DNA of 64,000 nucleotides from Drosophila persimilis (Eukaryota; Arthropoda; Insecta; Diptera; Drosophilidae), in the NCBI RefSeq assembly GCF_003286085.1, contig NW_020825298.1, forward strand, positions 12,028,001-12,092,000, read 5' to 3'. Under the pieces are notes generated by a model that was not told the DNA's origin, ran no database searches, and saw only the letters and a program-made list of their open reading frames with translations. Both the position numbers and the translations under genes were made by a program. Positions 1 through 10,009 of this stretch are shown one piece after another (positions within the stretch are counted from its first letter, which is position 1; each line of letters opens with the position of its first letter).

Positions 1-837
1 TCATAACCATTTCACCGATCGATCGAACACGCTCTTGACTATTTTTTCCTTATACGTTCCCTCCGATTGTTGTATGAAGTTATTCTAGGAACGATTTCAA
101 GGGGCCCCGATTACTGGGCGTTTAAAATAAATAAGAAAAAAATACTATCAGATCTTGAACTGAAATAATACTTGGAATAAATTCATTGGTACTAACAGTT
201 TTCAGAACTATAAAGGGTTATATGGCAAATAAGCGGCGACTGTACTGAGTTTGAGAGTTTTCTCAAGATGAATACAGCAGATTACGTTCGAATTAATCAG
301 AACTAATCAGCTTTCATTGTCGTTTTGTTAGAATTTGGTTTGTCTCGATTGACTACGAGTTTTCCGGATTACATACGAGTTTTCTCGATTACTTACGATT
401 TATCTCGATTACTTACGACTTATCTCGATTACCTACGAATCATTAGCTCTTCTTGTCGCCTAGTTATTGTTATTGTTAATGGGCGATAAGCTTTCCTGCA
501 TTGTTTGAGCTTATAATTCCGATACGGACTGTGTCCGAAACGACGAAACCTTTCAGTGTTTGGCAATGTTCGATGCCAATTATGGGACCCGGGAGGAGAC
601 CAATTGCCCAGATCTATGATGAACTTTGATCGATCTTTTTGAATGTCGATTGAATGCGAGAATTGAATGAATTGATTCGTAGAAGTATCTCGTAATTGCA
701 ATGCCCGTTTCAACAACCAGCTATCCTCAATTAAAACAAACAAATTATGTAAATCGTGCGTCCTATCATTGAATTGAATTGAATATGTATTTTTATATGA
801 ATTACTAATTACTATTTATCCCCTATTGATCTTAAAG
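1..837. other. Upstream flank / intron of the CD36-family gene
   Basis: No convincing coding exon is visible. The CD36-type gene that begins at 838 lacks its N-terminal cytoplasmic tail and first membrane segment, so this stretch is most likely the end of an intron whose 5' exon lies left of the window. Short near-repeats of a CGATTAC(T/C)TACGA phrase occur around 347-437. They look like a local tandem duplication. Confidence 0.5.
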
Positions 838-2534
838 GAAATGGCTCTCAGTCCCACCTCACGATCTTTCGAGGGCTGGAAGATCTCACCGCTGCCACTG
901 TACTTCGATGTTTACATTTTCAATTGGACAAATCCGGAGGACTTTTATGTGGGTTCTGGCAAGAAGCCACACTTCCAGCAGTTGGGACCCTATCGGTTTC
1001 GGGAGAAGCCCGACAAAGTGAACATTGCCTGGCACAATCAAAACGCTTCCGTGTCGTTCCGCAAGAAGTCTGTCTTCTACTTTGATACCGATGGCAGCAA
1101 AGGCAGTCTCACGGATGTTGTCACGCAAGTGAATTCCGTAGCGCATGTAAGTGTGTGGACCACCATTAATCGCTAAACCCTGAAACTAATGGATTGCTTT
1201 TCACCCTTTTTTTTGCTACTCCTTCAGTCAGCGGCTAGACGAGCAGCCGACTCATGGCTGGGCAGAGTCAGTGTCAATATGGCCATCAGAATGTATGACC
1301 AGCGAATCACCATAACGCGGTCGGCCGATGAGTGGCTCTTCAAGGGCTTCGAGCATCCGTTCATCAGTTTGGGAAAGATTATTCGGCCGGACGATGTGCC
1401 ATATACCCGTATTGGTTTTCAGTATCCACGAAATGGCAGCTCCGAGTTCGATGGCGATATAAACATGTTCACGGGTGCCGATGATATCTCGAAGATGGGA
1501 CAGATCTACACGTGGAACAATCTAACGCATACGGGCGCCTTTCCGGGCGTCTGTGGTCAAGTCAGGGGCTCAATGGGGGAGTTCTTTCCCCCCAATTTGA
1601 GCACCAACGACAGCGTGTACATGTACATGCCGAAAATGTGTCGTGCCGTGCCCTTGGACTACACGGAAACGGTGACAGTTCATGGGATTACCGCCTACAA
1701 ATACAGTGGCACCGAGCACGCCGTCGACAATGGCACCCTCTATACGGACACGAGTTGTTATTGCGTCGGCGGCAAGTGCCGGCCCATTGGCGTCATCGAT
1801 ATTGGACCCTGCTCCTTCAATGCCTCGGTGTTTATGTCGTTCCCACATTTCTACAAGGGCGATCCCAGCTATGTGGAAGCGGTGGAGGGCCTGAAGCCGG
1901 AGAAGGAAAAGCATGAGTTCTTCATGACGCTGGAGCCGAACGCTGGTGTCCCCATGGATGTGGGCGGCGGCTTTCAGGCCAACTACTACATGGAGCCTGT
2001 CAAGGGAATAGAGTATGAGTCACTAAAACTTTTCTGTGGATGATAATCGCAACTAATTCGATTACTTTTTGCAGTATCTACGATAAAGTACCAAGCGTCA
2101 TGCTTCCCATGATGTGGTGCGAGGAGAGGGTTCGCGTTACGGAGGAGATTGCCGCCGATATAGCGCTGGTGCCGCTCATTGTCCTGCTCGGACAGATTGT
2201 GACTGGTATACTGTTGGCGGGCGGTCTCATCTGCACCTGCTGGTACCCCACGCGACAGGTGACACAATTCTGTCACAGTGATCCCAAGGCCAAGGCTAAT
2301 GCCTTGCGGCCGCTCACCACCTTTGGCGTAAATCCGGCGGCAGCCACATTGCCCGTGTCCCAGTTGTTCCGCCACAACACGAACGCTGGGGGCAACGAAC
2401 GTGTCGGAGTCCGTCTGCTGGACTATAGGCGAGACTCTGGGCTGCAGGAGCAACAGGACAGCAGCAGCGGCAGCGAGAACTCTCCAAGGGAGCGACTGAT
2501 CAATGAAACGTCTCCCGATGTGATAGTTAGATAA
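838..2534 (+). CDS. CD36/scavenger receptor class B family protein, 5' end missing
   Basis: Three exons are visible: 838-1146, 1228-2012 and 2075-2534, with GT-AG introns in consistent phase. They encode 517 residues to a TAA stop. CD36-family proteins are two-pass membrane receptors for lipids, lipoproteins or apoptotic cells, with a large glycosylated ectodomain. The first exon shows the family hallmark YFDVYIFNWTNPEDF just after the W of the first conserved block. Several N-x-S/T sites and paired cysteines follow. A single hydrophobic segment near the end (IALVPLIVLLGQIVTGILLAG) is followed by a short cytoplasmic tail. The N-terminal membrane segment is not encoded in the visible exons, so the gene is cut by the window edge. 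The acceptor at 836-837 fixes the first visible exon. A polyadenylation signal AATAAA lies at 2908. Which of the many fly paralogues this is cannot be decided. Confidence 0.9.
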
Positions 2535-3695
2535 TACATCGATTCAACTCACGCATTCCCGGCGATGCCACCATCAAGCATGATCCAAGACTCATTTTCA
2601 TCATCGTATCGTAGCTTAGAAGAGTATAAACTGATGATAAAGCCATTTTGCCTTAGCCAAGCCACGCCACCGTACCACAAGTGGCGCCTGGCCCCTTCCT
2701 TCATATCGCATCACATCCGTCGCACATACATCCCATCTACGTCCGCATTAGGAGTTCCCTCAACATATCTGTGCTTTCCGCCGGATAGCTCGAGAGAGAG
2801 ATTAATAAGATTATTTATTTTAGTGCCAAAAAGAAAAGAGAAGCAGAGAACCCAAACAAAAGTCATTAACTATTTTATTAGCTTAAACTAAACTAAACTA
2901 AATTGTAAATAAAGGGAGTTGTTAAGTGTTCCCGCACCCGCCCCATGATCATCACCTATGCCCCGTTTTGTTGAAGTTGTAACACTGCGCACGCCCAAAG
3001 TATTTATATTTATATGATAATATCATTAATTATTTTTCGTATTTTTAAAGCGATATTCTAGTTTTTATGCAACTTGAGATGAAGTGATATCAATTATGAT
3101 TGATCATTGATGATCAATCAATTGAACAGAAATACGAGCTCGGCAACTATTATGCTGCACTGCGATCCCAAGACATTTCAATCAATGTGATTGATCCCTG
3201 TAGATAGGAAGTCTTTTTTATATCTTGTACACTACACATGCACATAAATATAAACATACATATCCTATCCTAATAGTTCAAAGATTTCGGATATCCCCCA
3301 TATGTACATATGTAAATCAGTGTAAAGTCGGACATAAGTTAGTTAGCCTATTGCTCAGCTGTGAACCCAGGAAATATTTCCAAAAATTCCTTAAGATACA
3401 TTTTGAATTTAAAGAAAAGAATAAAACCAAAAAAAAATACGCCTATAGTTGATTGATTCTTCGACAACCGGTGCCTTGCCGTTTGAGACGGCTTGAGCCC
3501 GAGTATCCAATAACAAAATACACGCCGTGTGTAGACACAGCTGTGCGATCGCTTGTTGGATTTATTGAATATATCCTCAATGTCATAATCGCTGTTCACA
3601 TAAGGATATATTAATAATAGTATTCCTCCTCAGCTTCATTTTATTATTAATACCTTGTGACAAATCTAAAAATCTTATTTTAATCTACACTGTAA
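2535..3695. other. Convergent intergenic region, 3' UTRs
   Basis: Holds the 3' UTR of the CD36-family gene (AATAAA at 2908-2913) and the presumed 3' UTR of the menorin-like gene on the other strand. It is AT-rich, with a small palindromic TGATCA-rich patch near 3098-3124. No supported gene was seen. Confidence 0.6.
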
Positions 3696-5230
3696 CTACT
3701 GCTTTAACCAACTGGAAAATGCATAAAAGCAGAGGCTGATGAAGCTGAAGCTAACCAGAGAATTGAAGGTGCCCGCACCGTTGCCAGCATTGCCCAGATC
3801 CAGTTTGGCGGCCAGCTCCTCGGGCACATCCAAGTAGACACGCTCCACACCAAAGCCGAATATAAGCTTACGCAGCTTTTCTACATCCACGTAGTCACCG
3901 TCGGAGGACCAGATGGTCAGTGTGCTCTCGTTGGTCTCGTTGACAGCGGCCACCAGTTTGTGGAGCTGCTCTTCGCTATTGGCCGCTATGCCCGCACGGA
4001 CCGGAAAGGTAATGCCCTGGCCCGTGGACAGCACATTGTTGAAGGCGAGCGTCTCGACCATTGCGTCGCACTGATCTTTAGTGTATTCGCCCTCGCGGAA
4101 TTCGGCTCCCCAGTTGGTGGTCCATCCAATGGAGAGGACTGCCTGCTTGTACCGCATGCAACCGGCAAAGAACCGATTCGGATCTACGGGCACGGTCTTG
4201 TTCTGGTCCACGGGGCCACTGATAATGTCAGCATTGATCCAAATGGGATAGGACATCTGCAGAAGAGATCATTTGATTGCTAATAATTGCCAGATGAAAT
4301 GATTCCCTTAGCTTACACTTGGTATGGTCGCGTCGAGGATGTCCAAGGAGCCCTCGAACACATCTATGGACTTGAAATCCAGCTTGACTCCCTTCTCGTT
4401 GCCCTCGTGAAGGTCGTTAAAGTCTTTGATCTGATTCAGGAATGCCTGTAACGTCAAGTCGGAGACATTTGCCGGCGGATGAGCCATCACGGGCATATCG
4501 TCGCCGTCGCCGCCGGAAAGCTTTCCCAGCACAATGTCCGCCTCAATGAACTCAATGTCACCTTTGAAGAGTTGCTAACGTCACGATAAAAGTACACACT
4601 TCACAAACAATGTGGGCTCTCACCAGCCAAGGCCTCGTCGAGCAACTGCTGACTGTTGACCGCATGAGCCCATCGGATGGCGGTCAGATTGGCCGCCCTG
4701 ATTATGGTCTTGCCCATGTCCTGATCCTGCAGCACCACTATACCAAGAGGCAGATCGGCAACTTGTGTTCCCTCCAGTCCCTCCACACGATAGTACTGAT
4801 AATGGCTGGCATTCAGAGCCGCGCCATTGATTTTGGACACGAGCGCTTCAGGTGTTCCATGGAGGCAAAACAACGAAAAGCGAATGGAATTAAATATTCA
4901 ATAATTGAAGAACAATGGAAAATGGGGGGAAGCGCAAAGAGTGCATAGATAAGCATGCGATTCGTTTCCTCCTTACCTTCTTTTTGTTCAATTCAATAAT
5001 CGCACACACGCAGACTGACACAAATGGGATGTGTGTATTTGTGGGAAAATGATATTTAATTGTTTAATGGATTGGATGGTATCTGGAACTGAACACTGCT
5101 GTACCCTACCCACAGAGATACAGAACAAACAAAGCGCAGACGCCAGAAAGAAAATCGCATTACCAAGCAGCAGGCATAATACCGACAATGAACTCTGGTC
5201 TAGAGCGGCGGCAATGGACTTGAATAACAT
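3696..5230 (-). CDS. FAM151/menorin (DUF2181) family protein, secreted and probably GPI-anchored
   Basis: I model four exons: 5164-5230, 4624-4845, 4317-4561 and 3696-4256, joined in phase to give 364 residues. The last three are well supported. They contain the family core AVNSQQLLDEALAGDIEFIEAD, in which the asparagine and acidic residues of the FAM151 TIM-barrel/phosphodiesterase-like fold are visible, followed by the WTTNWG and IWINADIISGP segments. The proposed first exon (ATG at 5230) joins through a GTAATG donor to give a hydrophobic leader SSLSVLCLLLALVSKING, a credible signal peptide. The C terminus ends in a small-residue stretch plus a hydrophobic tail (LVSFSFISLCFYAFSSWL), the pattern of a GPI-attachment signal. 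Worm MNR-1/menorin acts in skin-to-neuron dendrite patterning; whether this fly paralogue does so is unknown. Exon 1 is the weakest part of the model. Confidence 0.75.
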
Positions 5231-6100
5231 TTTAGCTTTTAATCACCGGCCGAGGAATATGCAGAATAGCACTACCCTTGGAAATCAATGAAGAACTAAC
5301 TAACAAGACGATAAAGGTAACTAAATTTAGTTTTCAGCTTATCTGGGGATCATTTGATTGGAATTGATTGCGTGCTTGAGTGCTATAATCTAATCCACCT
5401 AGGTTCGTTAAAGGTGAAAACCGTTAATTGTATATATATTCAGGGGGAAATGTTTTTATATTCATAATATATAATATAATATTTAATATTTAAAAATCGC
5501 CACTTTTAAATGTCTTGGCAACTCTCCTTTATGGTATTTATGGCATTTTGCTCTTGATATTTCCTTCGATGCGTTAGGTATTCATGCATTGACTTGAAGG
5601 TATATTTACGGCTTATCGGTATATGATGGTATATTTAATCTATCGTTAGTGCAAAAAATCCTTGGCAGAGTGACCATTTACGGTATATTTTATACTTTTG
5701 GGTATATTTTGTAATCGTTTTTCGTACCTTATAATAGAGTTGTTCGACAGATTATACATTTTTGGGTATATAATGGTATATATGATCAATATTTGGGTGT
5801 ATTACGTTATATTCAATATCGGACTTAAATATATTTGAATTTTATCATAAGAAACAGTACCAAATGGCAAGGAAAATGTACTGACGAAAAGGAATGCAGT
5901 GAAAAGTGTAAACGATAACAGTTGTTATATTATTCAGACTATATTATATACAGGAAAACAATAATATATTATATTAAGACTTATCTCAAATAAAGAAAAA
6001 TACTGTTTTGCTAAATTTTGTAGCGGTATATTTTGACGGTATATTTTAAAAATGTGTCGATATATTTTGGTGTATTTCTGAGGTATCTTTTCGATAGCTA
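5231..6100. other. Intergenic region upstream of msl-2, rich in GGTATATTT motifs
   Basis: AT-rich spacer between the divergent menorin-like gene and msl-2. From about 5577 to 6090 it contains around ten matches to GGTATAT(T/A)T, resembling the Drosophila core-promoter motif 6 (KTYRGTATWTTT). A TGTACTGACGAA phrase near 5878 also occurs, as TATACTGACGAA, in the promoter repeats at 24.4 and 38.8 kb. No coding sequence was seen. The msl-2 transcription start is probably near the right end. Confidence 0.55.
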
Positions 6101-6136
6101 TTCTTCATAATAGCATCGTGTTGTTGTTTTGCTGGG

Positions 6137-6296
6137 GTAAATTTTTTTTCTTACATTTTTTTTAAGTGATATTTAAAAATGACTTAATCTTAAGAATATA
6201 TAAACATAAACCTTTTTTTTTTTTTTTTTGGCACGTGAATATTAGTTGTAAGCATACGGCAGCAGCCAAGTGAAACACCAAGCAACGGCTTCTGCA
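6137..6296 (+). promoter_or_regulatory. msl-2: Putative SXL-regulated 5' UTR intron of msl-2 with poly-U sites
   Basis: A GTAAAT donor at 6137 is followed 5 nt later by T8 (6142-6149), then T8 (6156-6163). A T17 tract lies at 6213-6229, and a TTCTGCAG acceptor ends at 6296. In D. melanogaster a 133-nt intron in the msl-2 leader carries two poly-U SXL sites. Female SXL blocks its splicing and then represses translation. The 160-nt length, the position before the ATG and the poly-U placement match that layout. The exact splice sites are inferred. Confidence 0.7.
6230..6239 (+). promoter_or_regulatory. CACGTGAA element adjoining the 5' poly-U tract
   Basis: GGCACGTGAA directly follows T17. In the 3' UTR the same core follows a U-run (GAGCACGTGAA at 11264-11274), where SXL and UNR bind together in D. 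melanogaster. Its presence in the leader suggests a second SXL/UNR-type composite site; binding is inferred. Confidence 0.5.
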
Positions 6297-6340
6297 GAAA
6301 ATCGAATAGAAAATTTGTGAAAAAGAAAATTCTCGAGAGC

Positions 6341-6397
6341 ATGTGTGGCTGGAGGCAACATCAACAAATTGCTGGGCAATTGACAGTCCACTTTTAA
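6341..6397 (+). other. uORF 1 in msl-2 leader (18 codons)
   Basis: An ATG at 6341 opens a reading frame of 18 residues ending in TAA, just 3' of the candidate regulated intron. Upstream ORFs near the SXL site contribute to msl-2 translational repression in D. melanogaster, so the position is meaningful. Confidence 0.5.
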
Positions 6398-6445
6398 TAT
6401 TAAGGGAGCAGGCAGGCAACAGGCCAAGAGGCGGAGGAAAATCGG

Positions 6446-6475
6446 ATGGTGGGAGAAGTCGCAAGAGAATCCTGA
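6446..6475 (+). other. uORF 2 in msl-2 leader (9 codons)
   Basis: ATG at 6446, stop TGA at 6473-6475, in the leader 152 nt before the main start. It is short and could be incidental; it is recorded because scanning ribosomes must pass it. Confidence 0.4.
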
Positions 6476-6570
6476 ACGGGCTCTGGCCAGCGGAGTCTCA
6501 GGTGGTGGTGTAAACAAATTTTCCCGGCGTTTGTACAGTCCCACAAACAAACAAACACACACAGGCACAG

Positions 6571-6601
6571 ACTCAGACACACACACACACACACACACAG
6601 C
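6571..6601 (+). repeat. (CA)n microsatellite in msl-2 leader
   Basis: An alternating CA tract lies shortly before the msl-2 start codon, preceded by looser CA-rich sequence from about 6540. Such tracts are likely to vary in length between individuals. Confidence 0.8.
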
Positions 6602-6627
6602 ACTCGCATATATACGGATTATAAACA

Positions 6628-9600
6628 ATGACGGCTCAAACGGTTTACCAGAAAGTCGTCAGACTGTCCCTTCGCTCGGCCGTAAATCTGTCCAAGCGGC
6701 GCCTGGATGAGCTGAGCGCTGGGATCGGAGAGCTGCGCCAGCTGCTGTCATGTGTGGTGTGCTGCCAACTGCTGGTGGATCCATATGTTCCGAAGGGGAA
6801 GCACTGCCATCACTATGTGTGCCGGCTGTGCATAAGAGGACGCAAGCGGCTGATGTCGCGGTGCAGGCAGTGCGAAGACTGCTCCGATTTCAAGACCTAC
6901 GAGGAGAACCGTCTAATGGCCGTACAGTTGCTCTGCTACAAGACGCTCTGTGTCCATCTGCTGCAGTCTTCGATGTTCACCCAGCTAGCTGGACAGTTTC
7001 CGGATTTGAGCCATGTGGCACAGTTTCCGCGCATCAGGCTGCCACCCATGACAACACAGGAGTTCATCAGGGAAGGGACCAACTATGATGATATACGGGA
7101 AACATTTCTGCCACAGCCGGATCTGCCCTTCCTGAAGAATCTTCCCTTATCTCTGCCCGCTGAGACTCCGCCCACCACTGCGGCCACAACTCCCGAGCTG
7201 CCGTACGAGCAGAACCTTCCCGAGCAGCTGTCCATCACGGATATTGAAATGGAGGCAGCCGCCACCGCAGAGCAGTCTCAATTTTCACATCCGCTGCCCC
7301 TAATGCCGACAGGGTCGCAGATGGGTCTAATGGCCGTCCAGCCGCCGTTCATTCTGAACGAAGGCTCCCTGAGCACTGAAGCCGGCTACACGGAGAACAG
7401 CTGGAACGAGCTGGAGCAGGTGGATCTATCTGATGCAGTCTCCATGTCCAGCTTCCCCAACAACACAACGGGCTATGCCATGACCTATGTCATGCCCACG
7501 GCTGCATCCACTCCATTCGAATCGCATCCCCCGCAAGCGCTCCAAATTGGTCAAGTGGTGAGAATAGAAGCGTCCCCACAGCCAGCTCTGTTGGCCATAA
7601 CGACAGCTGAGGTTGAGCTGTTCCCCTCCCAAAAGAGAAAGATAGCCCAGCTGGATATGGAGCAGGAGCAGGAGCTGCAAAACCAGGCGGTAGCCCCAGC
7701 GAGCGTTAGCCAGTTGGTGCTCCAGCAGGAGCAGGAGGTGCAAAACCAGGCGGTAGCCCCAGCAAGCGTTAGCCAGTTGGTGCTCCAGCAGGAGGCATGT
7801 CTGGAAAATGTGAGCCATGACGCAGCATACCTGCAGAATATCATCCAGGATGAGGCATACCTAGAGAATGTCAGCCAGGAGGAGGGATACCTGGAGACCG
7901 TGAGCCAGGAATCATTTTTGGAGAGTGTCAGCCAGCTGGTAATTCCGGAGATTGTCAGCCAGGAGAAATCACAAGAGATGGTCCACCAGGATACCATTCA
8001 GGAGAGTGTCTACCAGGAGAAATCTCAAGAGATTTCCAGCCAGGATGTAGTGCAGGAAAGTGCCAGCCAGGACACATGTGCAGAGAGTGTCACCGAGGAA
8101 ATATACAAAGAGATTGTCATTGAAGAGGTATACCAGGAGAGTGCCAGCCAGGAGGCTGGCACGCAGGAGCAGAGTGTCATCAAGGGGATATATCAGGAGA
8201 TTGTGAGACCCTCCGCATCTCAAGAGAGTGCCAACAAGAAGACGTCGAAGGAGGAGAGTGTTGCCGAGGAAATATATCAAGAGATTGTGAGACCCTCCGC
8301 ATCTCAAGAGAGTGCCAACAAGAAGACGTCGAAGGAGGAGAGTGTTGCCGAGGAAATATATCAAGAGATTGTCAGACCCTCCGCATCTCAAGAGAGTGCC
8401 AGCAAGAAGACGTCGAAGGAGGAGAGTGTTACCGAGGAGATATATCAAGAGGTTGCCACACCCTCCGCATCTCAAGAGAGTGCCAGCAAGAAGACGTCGA
8501 AGGAGGACAGTGGTGCCGAGAAGAGATATCAAGATGTTGCCACAACCAACAAGAAGGCATCGCAGGAGAAGGATGTCGTCGAGGAGATAATTGAAGAGGT
8601 TGCCAGGACCTGTGAGGAGTTTTCGGAGGAGGAGAGGCTTACCGAGGAGCTATATCAAGCGATTGCCAGAACCTCAGCACCGCAAGAGACTTCCAGCCAG
8701 GCGACATCGCAAGAGAATGCCAGCTCGGATGAGTCATATGAAGAGGTGACCTCCTCAGAGGAAGAACTGAGTTCCAGCCAGGAGTACACACCAACCACCA
8801 CCACCAGGGACAAGAAGAAAGACACGGAAATTAATCCTGCTAGTTCAAAGCGCTCCTGCGCCATAACCGAGAACCCTTTCAAATTGAAAGCAAATAAAGC
8901 TCCGTCACCGACACGCATTCAAGGACCAGTTTCTAATCCTGTGCCTGTGCCTGTGCCTGTGCCTGTCCCTGTCCCTGCCAAACTTTCTTCCACCAAAACG
9001 TCTGTTAAATCCTCCGCAAAAACAACTACTAAGATTACTACGACGGGGTCATCTCGTAGGAGTGCAGGAAAGACGAAGGAAAAGCCACCGAAGCCCATAT
9101 GCCGTTGCGGAACCTCTGGAGTGGCTGTCAACCCCAAAACGACCTGTCGCAATACCCGCTGCCCCTGCTACAAGTCCGGCAATACTTGTACAAATTGTCA
9201 CTGCGTTGGTTGTCATAATCCGCATAAGACGGACTTCCTCGATTCCGATGACGAAGACGAAGAATTTGAATTGGAAAACTTGGAGCCCACATCTCTCCCC
9301 AATCCCCAGAGCGAGAAAAAGTCTACAACAACAGCAACACCAACAGCAACAACAACAGCAAAGGCAACACCAGCACCAACAGCAAAGACAACAGCAACAA
9401 AGGAGGTAAATGCCGAAAAGGCTGCTAGTTCCCAAGGCGGTATAAGTTTAGTGCCCCTTAGCAATCTTCAACAGTCCCAACATCCTTTGGTTCTCGTTCA
9501 GAACGAGAATGGGGAATATCAAGGTAAGATTATGATCCTTTTGGGTTCGATTGAGGTTCGATTCGATCATCTTTTAATTCTCTCATTCGCTGTGTCTTTC

Positions 9601-10009
9601 AGGTTTCAACATCTTCCAAGGCACCGTACCGATTGATCCTGCCACGGTTGGCTTTCTGCGTGTCCAGCTGCAGAATAACGACCCCAAAAGCAAGGTTCCT
9701 CAGTATGCGTACGTGATGCCACATCCTACACTTATGGCTTCGGATGTTGCACCTCCGCCAGCGCCAGCTACCGAGCCAAAACCAAAGCCAACGCCCGTTT
9801 CAGTTGAGCAGCCGCCTGCAAAGAAATTCAAGCCTGCCATCAAAAGGAGTGCTCGTCTACGTGGTTTTGCCCCACGCAATACCATTGATGAGCTGGTCAG
9901 TGGTGGCTCCTCCGCCATTAGCAATTCTGCCGCTGGCGACAGATTGTCGGCCACTGACAATGCCCATTCACTGTTCGAGGAGATCATGTCGGGCTCTGAT
10001 GGTTTATAA
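6628..10009 (+). CDS. msl-2: Male-specific lethal 2 (MSL2), dosage-compensation E3 ligase
   Basis: Two exons, 6628-9523 and 9603-10009, encode 1,100 residues. MSL2 is the male-limiting subunit of the dosage-compensation complex. Its RING finger binds MSL1 and ubiquitinates targets, and its CXC domain recognises X-linked MREs. The N terminus has a RING with ligands C42, C45, C60, H62, C65, C68, C79 and C82. The CXC domain lies near residues 824-870 (PICRCGTSGVAVNPKTTC and then paired cysteines). The last exon carries a proline-rich and then a basic segment. The protein is about 330 residues longer than the 773-residue D. melanogaster protein. The excess is in a Ser/Gln/Glu-rich middle (roughly residues 350-750) with internal tandem repeats. 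The leader and 3' UTR hold poly-U sites for female repression by SXL. The intron 9524-9602 is phase 1. Confidence 0.97.
7678..7795 (+). repeat. 60-bp tandem duplication within msl-2
   Basis: Two nearly identical 60-bp units encode QNQAVAPASVSQLVLQQE twice in the disordered middle of MSL2. The units differ by only a few bases, which points to a recent duplication. Confidence 0.8.
8196..8535 (+). repeat. 84-bp tandem repeat (about four copies) within msl-2
   Basis: Units of 28 codons are repeated in frame, encoding variants of YQEIVRPSASQESANKKTSK followed by EESVAEEI. Copies start near 8196, 8280, 8364 and 8448. The first copies are almost identical and the later ones diverge. Each unit adds acidic, serine-rich and lysine-rich segments to the linker between the RING and CXC domains. 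Confidence 0.85.

Noticed and set aside
7969..8532. 187-codon minus-strand frame in msl-2
   Set aside because: Antisense of the tandem coding repeat, itself repetitive for that reason.
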